Shown: positions 1 to 7,388 of the stretch, piece after piece
How positions within the stretch are numbered: position 1 is the stretch's first letter
Layout of the letters: every line of letters begins with the position of its first letter
Assembly: GCA_040904945.1 (NCBI GenBank)
Contig: JBBDSM010000062.1
Span: 1 to 43,568 of the forward strand
DNA length: 43,568 bases
Source of the DNA: JAWLHJ01 sp040904945
GTDB taxonomy: Bacteria; Gemmatimonadota; Gemmatimonadetes; Longimicrobiales; Gaopeijiaceae
Reading direction: 5' to 3'
Position numbers and translations under genes: made by a program
Notes under the pieces: generated by a model
Told to the model about the DNA's origin: nothing
The model's input: only the letters and a program-made list of their open reading frames with translations
Databases searched by the model: none

Positions 1-110
1 CGAGCCTGAAGCTGTTCGCCGTGTCGAACGACCCTTCACCTCGGTATCGACGCTAACAGCGCGTCGGGGACCGGGCGTCCGCTCGAGTCCACTACCCGGA
101 TGTGGCACGC

Positions 111-584
111 TCAGTCGGGCGGGCGCTCCCTATGAAACTCAGGATGCAATATGGTAAAGGTCTCCACCAAGTCGATGTTTCCGTCGCCATCCAGGTCGAG
201 TTCTTTGCCCGTGATCGGATGGGGCGCACACTCTCGCTCCATGGGCGGGAAACCGACCTCGTTACGGAGGATGTTTACACTGGTGCAGATTTCGACAGTG
301 TCTTTGTCCAGCCACGTCCACGAGTCGGGAATGCCTGTACCGTACAACAGCCCGCCGCTGAAGTTGACGACGACCAGACCCGATGCGGTGCCGTCTGCGT
401 ACAAGGGGACGTATGTCTGCTCGCCCTCCCACTGCAACGTGCTGGTGCGCACGATGGCGACCGGTCGGTCTGTGGGCTCGAGATCCTCGACCGATGCCTC
501 GACTTCGTCCCGGGTGTCGGAGGGGCAGCCTCCGAGTGAAAGCGCGAAAAGTGTCGTACCCATCAGACCCATACGATAGGTCAT
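111..584 (-). CDS. Small secreted lipoprotein with a calcium-loop-like motif
   Basis: This encodes a 157-residue protein of unknown function. The N-terminus has a short hydrophobic segment ending in a lipobox-like LGGC, with the Cys at about residue 20, so it is probably an outer-envelope lipoprotein. Near the C-terminus is DLDGDGNIDL (about residues 130-139), a DxDxDG loop of the kind that binds calcium in EF-hand and dockerin-like proteins. The start at 584 is supported by a GGAGGG ribosome binding site just upstream. Longer in-frame extensions upstream run through the antisense of the neighbouring peptidase gene and are unlikely to be real. It lies downstream of the M28 peptidase gene on the same strand, separated by a large inverted repeat, so co-transcription is uncertain. 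No specific family was recognised. Confidence 0.6.
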   Translation of the reverse strand: MTYRMGLMGTTLFALSLGGCPSDTRDEVEASVEDLEPTDRPVAIVRTSTLQWEGEQTYVPLYADGTASGLVVVNFSGGLLYGTGIPDSWTWLDKDTVEICTSVNILRNEVGFPPMERECAPHPITGKELDLDGDGNIDLVETFTILHPEFHRERPPD

Positions 585-685
585 ACCGCTACCCTCCATG
601 TCCACGCGTCCGCCCCCCCTCCACGCGGCCCGATCGTCGCGGCCGGAGGGATGCGCCGGGTGTCGCCACTCGGCAGGCTGGGAGG

Positions 686-773
686 GCGTGCGGTGAGGGG
701 AGGTTCGCGGAGGGATTGGACGCGCAGCGTCCGTAGCGCAGCGCCCCTCCGCGGACCTCCCCTCGCCGCATGC
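686..773. repeat. Long imperfect inverted repeat with a nested hairpin
   Basis: Arms of about 29 bases (686-714 and 745-773) are complementary apart from three positions. All three would be G-U wobble pairs if the plus strand were transcribed, but mismatches in minus-strand RNA. The spacer contains its own hairpin, GGACGC at 718-723 with GCGTCC at 727-732. The element occupies most of the space between the stop of the M28 peptidase gene and the small lipoprotein gene. No T-rich run follows in either direction, so it is not a classical intrinsic terminator. It could be a terminator-like barrier, an mRNA-stabilising structure or a REP-type element. I saw no second copy in the window. Confidence 0.6.
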
Positions 774-778
774 CCGCA

Positions 779-2932
779 CTACCCTTCGATCAGCCGCGTC
801 ACCCGACGCATCCCCTCCACCAGCCGCCCGATCGCATTCACGTACCGCCCCTCCCACTCCACCACCCCCGCCGCATTCTCCGTCTCGATCTCGTACCGGA
901 GCCCGGGCAGCATCCACGACGCGTATCCGCTGAACGGATCGGGCGAAACGTAGAGCGAGCGGCTCCAAGGCCGGTCCTGAAGCCCGCGGTCGTCCAACCA
1001 CGCCTTCTCCAGATCGATGAACGCCTGGTTGATCCGCTCTGCCTCGTCCGTGGGCACCGGTCCCAGCCCGACCCGTCGCGCCCGCGCCTGATGCAGCTCC
1101 TCGGCCGCCACGTCGAGCTCGCGGCTCGCTTCGAGGAGACGCGTGAAATCGACCTCCATGCTCCACGCCTCCGCCACCTCGAACAGGGTGTTCACGTGCG
1201 TCCGGGTGTCCGTCGCGTACCGGGTCACATCGTACGGCAGCAGGTCCGCATTGCCGAAGCGGAGCGCCAGAAGGCCGTCGGCCCGGGCCAGCATGGGTCC
1301 GAACACCCATTCCGAGTCCCCGAAGCGCTCGAACCAGGCGAAGTTGTCGTAGTTCGAATGGTACACGCCGCTGCGGCCACCGGTGCTGAGCCCCGCCGAC
1401 GGGATCCCCGCGTGGGTGTAGAACGCCACATGGTCCGAGCCTCCCCCCAGATTCCCCATGGCCGGCTGACCATCCTCGGCTTGGGCGGCCCACCACTCGT
1501 AGATCGACTGCTCGGTGCCCGGATACGCGACGTCACGCACCGCGTCCAGGATCGGCTGCTTGAGCGACGGCGAGGCCGACGCGCCGAAGTTCGGTCCGGA
1601 CACGGCACCGTCCGCGTTGATGTAGGCGATGGCTCCCGCCTCGAGCTCGGGCAGGAACTCCTCCACCCACTCGGTCGATCCGATGATGCCGTACTCCTCG
1701 GCGTCCCAGTGCGCGATGAGGATGGATCGCCGCGGCCGGCACCCTTCGTCCGCGAGCGTCCCGAGCGCCTCGGCCAGGGTGAGCAGCATGGACGTGCCGC
1801 CGTTCGGGTCCACCGCGCCGAACGCCCATGGGTCATAGTGGGCGCCGAGCACGATCCACTCATCCGGGAAATGGGTGCCTTCCAGGGTCCCCACCACGTT
1901 GATGGCGCGCGTGATCGCCTTGGGCTGATTCACCCGCACGCGCACGGTGAGGTCGCCGCCCCCGGTGAGCCGGTACGGCATGTCCAGCCCACCCTGCCAG
2001 TCGTCCGGCGCCTGCTCGCCGCTCATGCGCGAAAGGATCTCGGCCGCCGCATCCCAGCCAACAGGCAGGACCGGAATCGTGTGCAGCCCCACCTCGTCGG
2101 GGTCGAGACGCTCTACCTGCTCCGGGCCGTCCAGCGGAAGCGCCGGCTCGAACGGCGTCAGCGGGTCGCCCGTCCACGGGAGCGTCAGCACCGATCCCCG
2201 CTGGATGATCTGCCCGTTCAGCATGGGACCTTCGGGATACGCGTCCGTCCAGTCTTCCGGCTTGTCGTTGAACATGATGACGCCGGCCGCGCCCCGCTCC
2301 TCGGAGAAGAGCACCTTGAATCCCCGGAAATTGCCGCCGTAGCGGGCGATCACGATCTTCCCGGTGAGGTCGATACCGAGTGAGTCCAGCGCTCGGAAGT
2401 CCTCTCGACGTCCGTAATTGGCATACACCACCTCACCGGTCACATCACCACTTCCGGAGAAGGCGTTCCAACCGTTCAGCAGGTCCGGATGGTTGCTGAA
2501 CCGGTCTTCGTCGAGCACGGGCTCACGGTTGGAGAGCTGCATGGCGACGGGCGATACGATGTGCACCTCGACGTCGTCCGTGAGCTGCGGCAGATACACA
2601 TCGTAGGGATGCTGACGCACCGTGAACCCGGCGGCCGTCATCACCCGGTCGAGGTAGTTCCCCACCTCGACCTGCTGCGCAGAGCCCGTGGGATGCGGGT
2701 TGGCGGTGATGAGCCGCAGATGCTCCCGGAACGCGTCGGAAGACGGCAGCTCCAGGAAGCGCGCCTCGCAGTAGTCCTGCCGGGCGGCGTTCATGGCCGA
2801 GAAGCCCACAGGCGCCTCGATTTCGACGCGAGCCTGCGCCCCGACGTGGGTTGGCACCGACACGGCCCCCAGCGCGAGGACGGCCAAGGCCGCAAAGATG
2901 GATCTAAGGAGGGACGGTATCGGGAGCGTCAT
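779..2932 (-). CDS. Secreted M28B metallopeptidase, glutamate carboxypeptidase II-like
   Basis: This 717-residue zinc peptidase resembles glutamate carboxypeptidase II and the transferrin-receptor fold. An N-terminal signal peptide (about residues 1-32) is followed by a protease-associated domain, the M28 catalytic core and a C-terminal helical dimerisation domain (about 590-717). Co-catalytic zinc ligands can be matched to the family: H365 and D375 in HYDPWAFGAVDPNGG, the Glu pair in DAEEYG (410-414), D441 in INAD, and H525 in YHSNY. GGGSDH (496-501) matches the family substrate-pocket strand. Members cleave C-terminal acidic or other residues from peptides outside the cytoplasm. The start at 2932 is the only one giving a clean signal peptide, although its ribosome binding site is weak. 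It is transcribed divergently from a glutamate-receptor-like channel across 120 bases. Activity is well supported; substrate specificity is not. Confidence 0.93.
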   Translation of the reverse strand: MTLPIPSLLRSIFAALAVLALGAVSVPTHVGAQARVEIEAPVGFSAMNAARQDYCEARFLELPSSDAFREHLRLITANPHPTGSAQQVEVGNYLDRVMTAAGFTVRQHPYDVYLPQLTDDVEVHIVSPVAMQLSNREPVLDEDRFSNHPDLLNGWNAFSGSGDVTGEVVYANYGRREDFRALDSLGIDLTGKIVIARYGGNFRGFKVLFSEERGAAGVIMFNDKPEDWTDAYPEGPMLNGQIIQRGSVLTLPWTGDPLTPFEPALPLDGPEQVERLDPDEVGLHTIPVLPVGWDAAAEILSRMSGEQAPDDWQGGLDMPYRLTGGGDLTVRVRVNQPKAITRAINVVGTLEGTHFPDEWIVLGAHYDPWAFGAVDPNGGTSMLLTLAEALGTLADEGCRPRRSILIAHWDAEEYGIIGSTEWVEEFLPELEAGAIAYINADGAVSGPNFGASASPSLKQPILDAVRDVAYPGTEQSIYEWWAAQAEDGQPAMGNLGGGSDHVAFYTHAGIPSAGLSTGGRSGVYHSNYDNFAWFERFGDSEWVFGPMLARADGLLALRFGNADLLPYDVTRYATDTRTHVNTLFEVAEAWSMEVDFTRLLEASRELDVAAEELHQARARRVGLGPVPTDEAERINQAFIDLEKAWLDDRGLQDRPWSRSLYVSPDPFSGYASWMLPGLRYEIETENAAGVVEWEGRYVNAIGRLVEGMRRVTRLIEG

Positions 2933-3052
2933 GGAGCGGAACTCGTGTTGTGGAGCGTGGCGGAATCCGACGCCCGACGGTAGGCGCCGCGCGGAGACGG
3001 GGCAAGCACAGGGTGGGTTGCCTTCGCGGACGCTTGTCTTACGGTCCAGGGT

Positions 3053-4165
3053 ATGAATCGACATCTCTCGACCGCCGTGAAGGCGTTGGCACCTCTCACC
3101 CTGGCCCTGGCCTTGGCTCTGGGCACGGCCCACCTCGTCGTTCCCGTGGCGGCCTCGGCCCAGGCGACCCCGCCCGACACCGTGGTCATCGGCACCCGTG
3201 TGGCCGCACCCTTCGTCATGGCCGAGGACGGCGGCTACGCAGGACTCAGCGTGGCCCTCTGGAGCCATGTGGCCGAGCGGCTGGAGCTGCCGTACGTCTT
3301 CGAGGAGCGCGACCTCGAGGCGCTCCTCACGGGCGTCGAGGACGGCTCGCTCTACGCGTCCGTGGCAGCGCTGACGGTCACGGCCGAGCGCGAGGAGAGG
3401 GTCGACTTCACGCACCCCTTCTTCACCTCGGGCCTCGGCATCGCGGTTCCCCACCGGCCGGCTGGCTTCGTCCAGGCCGTGCTGAGGCTCTTCTCCCTCG
3501 AGTTCTTGTGGGTGTTCGGGCTTCTCGGTGGGCTGTTGCTCTTCTGGGGCGGGCTCGTCTGGCTCTTCGAGAGGGCCGAGAACGAGGAGGAGTTCGGGGG
3601 GACGGCCGCTCAGGGAATCGGCAGCGGGTTCTGGTGGGCCGCGGTGACCATGACCACCGTCGGATACGGCGACAAGGCGCCGAAAACGCTCGCCGGCCGC
3701 GTGGTGGGCTTCGTCTGGATGTTCATGGCCATCATCGTGATCTCCTTCTTCACGGCGGCCATCGCGTCGAGCCTCACGGTGACGCAGCTCGACAGCCGGG
3801 TGAGCGGCCCGGAGGATCTGCCGCAGGCGCGCGTCGGCACGCTGGATGGGTCGGCCGCCGCGTCGTATCTCGATGACGACGGGGTCGCGTCGGTGGCCTT
3901 CCCCTCGATCCCCGACGGCCTCGAGGCGCTCGCGTCGGGAAGCATCGACGCCTTCGTCCACGACGCACCGATCCTCCGCTACTTCGGGCAGAACGAGTTC
4001 CGGGGCCGCACGCGCGTCCTTCCGGGGACGTTCGCGGAGCAGTACTACGCCATCGCACTGCCGGAGGGCGCGGCCGACCGCGACGCCATCAACCTCGTCC
4101 TGCTCGACTACCTGGCCAGCGAGGAGTGGGCCGAGCTCAGGCGCCGCCACCTGGGGGAGGACTGA
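3053..4165 (+). CDS. GluR0-type prokaryotic ionotropic glutamate receptor, K+-selective
   Basis: This 370-residue protein has the layout of Synechocystis GluR0. It has a signal peptide (about 1-37), the first part of a periplasmic binding-protein domain, two membrane helices (about 151-171 and 216-240) with a re-entrant pore between them, and the second part of the binding domain. The pore carries TVGYGD (202-207), the potassium-channel selectivity filter. The ligand-binding core shows LTVTAEREERVDFTHPFF (about 107-124), where the Thr and Arg match residues that hold the amino-acid alpha-carboxylate in GluR proteins. D304 in FVHDAP is in the position that binds the ligand amino group. The expected role is amino-acid-gated K+ flux, probably as a tetramer. 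Its last 29 bases overlap the end of the convergent mtgA gene. The alternative, a plain ABC-transporter binding protein, is excluded by the pore and helices. Confidence 0.93.
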   Translation: MNRHLSTAVKALAPLTLALALALGTAHLVVPVAASAQATPPDTVVIGTRVAAPFVMAEDGGYAGLSVALWSHVAERLELPYVFEERDLEALLTGVEDGSLYASVAALTVTAEREERVDFTHPFFTSGLGIAVPHRPAGFVQAVLRLFSLEFLWVFGLLGGLLLFWGGLVWLFERAENEEEFGGTAAQGIGSGFWWAAVTMTTVGYGDKAPKTLAGRVVGFVWMFMAIIVISFFTAAIASSLTVTQLDSRVSGPEDLPQARVGTLDGSAAASYLDDDGVASVAFPSIPDGLEALASGSIDAFVHDAPILRYFGQNEFRGRTRVLPGTFAEQYYAIALPEGAADRDAINLVLLDYLASEEWAELRRRHLGED

Positions 4166-5087
4166 GGCCGGTGTCCGGCGCGACACCAGGAAGCGTGTCA
4201 GGGGCCGCCACGGGTACCGTATCCGGGCCTACCGTGTCGGGCAGCGCCGCAGGCGCGGTGTCCGGCGGCATGACCATGGCCGTGTCGGGGATCACCAGCT
4301 CCAGAACGGGCTCCGGGATCGGCACGGGCGCCATGCTCGCCCCGGGCTGCAGCCTCGACAGGATGAGGTCCCGTCTCCACGCCATCCGGCTCGGGCGGTG
4401 CGACGGGTTCGACGTGAGCGGGTGTGGGAGCGTCGCGGCCAACGCGGCAGCCTGCGCCAACCCTAGGTTCGCCGCCGAGCGCCCGAAGTAGGTGTCGGCC
4501 GCCGCCTCGACCCCGAAAACGCCCGGGCCCCACTCGGCGGCGTTCAGGTAGAGCTCCAGGATCCGGTCCTTCTCCAGATGGCGCTCGAGCCGCTTCGCGA
4601 CCACCAGCTCCATGGCCTTCCGTGCGAACGACCGATCCGTCCCGAAGTACAGGTTCTTCGCCAGCTGCTGGGTGATGGTGCTCCTGCCGCGGAGTTCCGA
4701 CCGGTTCTCCCACGCGTAGGCCAACGCCCCGGCCAAGGCACGGAGGTCGGCCGGCCTCCACCACGAGAAGTCCTCACCGCCCGTCCACTGGACCTCCTCG
4801 GCGAGCGACATCCAGTCGACGCCCTCGTGCTCCCGGAACCGGTAGTCCTCCGCGACCACCACCGCGCGACGGACGTTCGTCGAGATGTCGTCGAGGTCGA
4901 CCCACTCGCGCCGGATCACGAGCGAATCCCCCGCGGCCCGCGCCTCCCGGACGCGCTGCTCCATGACCGAGGTCATCCCGGGATCCCCGGTCGCCAATCC
5001 CCTGGGATAAGGGATGACGATGAACCAGAAGACGAAAGCGAGAACGACGACCGCGGCAGCGGCATACAGGAGCCGGCGGCGAGTCAT
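4137..5087 (-). CDS. mtgA: Monofunctional peptidoglycan glycosyltransferase (GT51)
   Basis: This 316-residue membrane-anchored glycosyltransferase polymerises lipid II into glycan strands. One N-terminal transmembrane helix (about 8-26) is followed by the GT51 domain. The motifs are VAEDYRFREHEGVDW with catalytic E80, GRSTITQQLAKNLYF (134-148), a KAMELVVAKRLE stretch and KDRILELYLN. No transpeptidase domain follows, which separates it from class A penicillin-binding proteins. Instead there is an unusual tail of about 70 residues, rich in Pro and Ala, with the triplet PDT six times. The start codon overlaps the stop of the upstream CDP-alcohol phosphatidyltransferase gene by four bases (ATGA), so the two are translationally coupled. 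The tail-coding end overlaps the convergent receptor-channel gene by 29 bases. Confidence 0.92.
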   Translation of the reverse strand: MTRRRLLYAAAAVVVLAFVFWFIVIPYPRGLATGDPGMTSVMEQRVREARAAGDSLVIRREWVDLDDISTNVRRAVVVAEDYRFREHEGVDWMSLAEEVQWTGGEDFSWWRPADLRALAGALAYAWENRSELRGRSTITQQLAKNLYFGTDRSFARKAMELVVAKRLERHLEKDRILELYLNAAEWGPGVFGVEAAADTYFGRSAANLGLAQAAALAATLPHPLTSNPSHRPSRMAWRRDLILSRLQPGASMAPVPIPEPVLELVIPDTAMVMPPDTAPAALPDTVGPDTVPVAAPDTLPGVAPDTGLSPPPGGGA

Positions 5088-5662
5088 GCGTCACCCCCGT
5101 CCCGGCCGTCGAGCGCGAACACCGACGGGATGTCGGTCCGCGGCTCCTCGAGCCTCGACGTGATCAGCGCGCCCTCGACGTTCCCGAGCGTCACGGCGGC
5201 CGCGGCCACTCGGACGGGCCACCCCTCGCCCAGAAGAAAAACGGCGAGCGCCGCCACCAGAGTGATCGGTCCCGACACCTTCGCGGTCCACTGGTGGTAC
5301 GTCGGCATCCGGCCGAACCGGGCCAGCGCGTAAGCCGACGAAGCCGTGTAGCTCCCGACCGCCACCGCGATCCACGGCCACGCATCCCACAAGAGCCGCC
5401 CTTCGAGGACGGCGAGCGCCGCGAGCAAGCTGCCGAACATGAGCACGTCGGCCAGCGAATCGAGCCTGGCCCCGACCGTGGTGTGCTGGCGCAGCCCCCG
5501 CGCAAGCGGGCCGTCCACCCAATCGGTGATCTGGAGCACGAGCAGGAAGCCCACGACCCAGCCGGTGCCGAGGGTCCATGCCAGGACGGGTAGCGCCGGC
5601 GAGGTGACGACGCGGAACCAGGTGAGCGCATCCGGGACGGTCATGCGGGTCCCACTCGCCAC
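5084..5662 (-). CDS. CDP-alcohol phosphatidyltransferase family membrane protein
   Basis: This 192-residue protein transfers a phosphatidyl group from a CDP-linked lipid to an alcohol, as in phosphatidylglycerophosphate synthesis. The family signature D-x2-D-G-x2-A-R-x8-G-x3-D-x3-D is complete, running from DWVDGPLARG to the Asp in DSLAD, and it lies between hydrophobic segments as expected. About five or six membrane helices are visible. The acceptor alcohol cannot be read from the sequence; pgsA-like function is the first guess. The GTG start at 5662 has GAGG eight bases upstream; an ATG at 5644 is a possible later start. It follows ispG by 24 bases and overlaps mtgA, so isoprenoid, lipid and cell-wall steps share one operon. 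Confidence 0.85.
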   Translation of the reverse strand: MASGTRMTVPDALTWFRVVTSPALPVLAWTLGTGWVVGFLLVLQITDWVDGPLARGLRQHTTVGARLDSLADVLMFGSLLAALAVLEGRLLWDAWPWIAVAVGSYTASSAYALARFGRMPTYHQWTAKVSGPITLVAALAVFLLGEGWPVRVAAAAVTLGNVEGALITSRLEEPRTDIPSVFALDGRDGGDA

Positions 5663-5686
5663 GGCGCCGTCCTCATCGCGAAGCCG

Positions 5687-6919
5687 TCACACCGGCGTCG
5701 CGACCTCCGAGCCGTACCGCCGGGCGACGTAGTCCTCGAGGAGGCCCTTGAACTCGTCCACGAGTCCCTCGCCCTTGAGCGTCACGGAGTGCTCGCCGTC
5801 GATGTACACGGGCGCCTTCGGCTCCTCGAAGGTGCCGGGCAGGGAGATCCCGATGTTCGCGTACTTCGACTCGCCCGGACCGTTCACGACGCACCCCATC
5901 ACCGCGACCTCCATCTCCTCCACCCCCGGATACTCCTTCCGCCACACGGGCATGCGCTCCCGGATGTAGGCCGTGATGTCCTCGGCCATCTCCTGGAAGA
6001 AGGTGCTGGTGGTCCGCCCGCAGCCGGGGCACGACGTGACCTGCGGCTCGAAGTGACGGAGGCCGAGCGACTGGAGGATCTGCTGGGCGACCCGCACCTC
6101 TTCGGCGCGGTCGCCGCCCGGCCGGGGCGTGAGCGACACGCGGATGGTGTCGCCGATCCCTTCGAGCAGGAGCGGCGCAAGCGCGGCCGTGGTGGCGACG
6201 ATCCCCTTGGCGCCGAGTCCTGCCTCGGTGAGACCGAGATGGAGCGGGTAGTCGCAGCGCGGCGCGAGCATGCGGTACACGGTGAGGAGGTCGCGCACGG
6301 ACGAGACCTTCGCCGAGATGACGATCCGGTCGTGCCCGAGCCCGGTCTCCTCGGCGAGCGTCGCCGAGCGGAGCGCGCTCTCGATCATCGCCTCGAGAAG
6401 CACGACCTGGGCCTCCTTCGGCTGCGCCTGCTTCGCGTTCTCGTCCATGAGCTCGGTGAGGAGCCGCTGGTCGAGCGAGCCCCAGTTCACGCCGATGCGC
6501 ACCGGCTTGTCGTGCTCGACGGCGACCTCGATGATCTGCGTGAAGTTCGCGTCGCGGTGCTTGGTCCCGACGTTCCCGGGGTTGATCCGCAGCTTCGCCA
6601 GGGCGTCGGCGGCATCGGGGTGCTTCTTGAGCAGCAGATGCCCGTTGTAGTGGAAGTCTCCCACGATGGGCGTCCGGTACCCCTCGTCCCGCAGGCGACG
6701 CACGATCTCGGGCACCGAGCGGGCCGCCTCGTCGTGGTTCACCGTCACGCGGACGATCTCGCTCCCCGCGTCGGCGAGCAGCTTCACCTGATCGACGGTG
6801 GACTCGACGTCCGCCGTGTCGGTGTTCGTCATCGACTGGACAACGATCGGCGCGCTTCCGCCCACCGTGACACCGCCCACGTCGACGGGAACGGACTTCC
6901 TTCGCTCTACCGCAATCAC
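5687..6919 (-). CDS. ispG: 4-hydroxy-3-methylbut-2-en-1-yl diphosphate synthase
   Basis: This 410-residue enzyme of the MEP (non-mevalonate) isoprenoid pathway reduces methylerythritol cyclodiphosphate to HMBPP with a [4Fe-4S] cluster. The N-terminal TIM barrel begins with VGGSAPIVVQSMTNTDT. The cluster-binding C-terminal domain shows SCPGCGRT (C297, C300) and GCVVNGPGESK (C343, E350), matching the three Cys and one Glu known to hold the cluster. I chose the GTG at 6919, preceded by a GTGAGG site; longer in-frame readings lack similarity to the family. It heads the operon ispG, phosphatidyltransferase, mtgA. The 211 bases upstream separate it from the divergent CDGSH gene and presumably hold both promoters. 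The electron donor is not evident here. Confidence 0.95.
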   Translation of the reverse strand: MIAVERRKSVPVDVGGVTVGGSAPIVVQSMTNTDTADVESTVDQVKLLADAGSEIVRVTVNHDEAARSVPEIVRRLRDEGYRTPIVGDFHYNGHLLLKKHPDAADALAKLRINPGNVGTKHRDANFTQIIEVAVEHDKPVRIGVNWGSLDQRLLTELMDENAKQAQPKEAQVVLLEAMIESALRSATLAEETGLGHDRIVISAKVSSVRDLLTVYRMLAPRCDYPLHLGLTEAGLGAKGIVATTAALAPLLLEGIGDTIRVSLTPRPGGDRAEEVRVAQQILQSLGLRHFEPQVTSCPGCGRTTSTFFQEMAEDITAYIRERMPVWRKEYPGVEEMEVAVMGCVVNGPGESKYANIGISLPGTFEEPKAPVYIDGEHSVTLKGEGLVDEFKGLLEDYVARRYGSEVATPV

Positions 6920-7130
6920 ACTGGCCTCACGCTGTTGGGCTCGCCGCACCCGACGCTCATTCCCGGAGCGGGGTCTGCACGCCCGGAATCTACCGGACGG
7001 CCGGAGGCGGACCAAGGCGAGTGACGCGGCGAGAGCGTCACGTAGCCGCGACGGAGCCTTGTGCACCCGACCCGGCCCTGGCGATGGTACAAGAATCCCA
7101 TCGACTCCAAGAGACTGCAAGGAATCCCAA

Positions 7131-7349
7131 GTGACCGAACCTGCCATCAAGATCACCGTCTCCGCCCGTGGCTCCCTCCGCATCGAGGGCGACGTGCCGC
7201 TCTACGACTCCGAAGGAAACCGCATCCCGACGCCGGAGGGCCGCCCGTACTCCCTCTGCCGCTGTGGCGACTCCTCGAGGAAGCCGTTCTGCGACGGTTC
7301 GCACAAGACGTGTGACTGGGATCCGACGCTGGCCCCGGTGGAGGGGTAG
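7131..7349 (+). CDS. Small CDGSH iron-sulfur domain protein
   Basis: This 72-residue cytosolic protein consists of little more than one CDGSH (mitoNEET-type) domain. The binding signature is complete: C43 and C45 in SLCRCGDSS, C54 and H58 in KPFCDGSHK, giving the three-Cys one-His ligation of a [2Fe-2S] cluster. Such domains carry redox-active clusters and have been linked to electron or cluster transfer; the partner is unknown. The GTG start at 7131 has AAGGA about eight bases upstream. It is divergent from ispG, another iron-sulfur protein, and precedes the ABC exporter operon by 39 bases. The gene is too short to have been found from length alone, but the motif makes it secure. Confidence 0.9.
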   Translation: MTEPAIKITVSARGSLRIEGDVPLYDSEGNRIPTPEGRPYSLCRCGDSSRKPFCDGSHKTCDWDPTLAPVEG

Positions 7350-7388
7350 CACGGTCGTCCGACAGCGGGTACGCCCGTCGTCCCGGGG

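Noticed and set aside
1..110. Partial gene at the window start
   Set aside because: One frame is open, but the stretch is too short and featureless to support a gene.
4126..4491. Repeated VSG motif on the plus strand
   Set aside because: It is the complement of the PDT repeats of MtgA; the MtgA reading has the catalytic domain and the better context.
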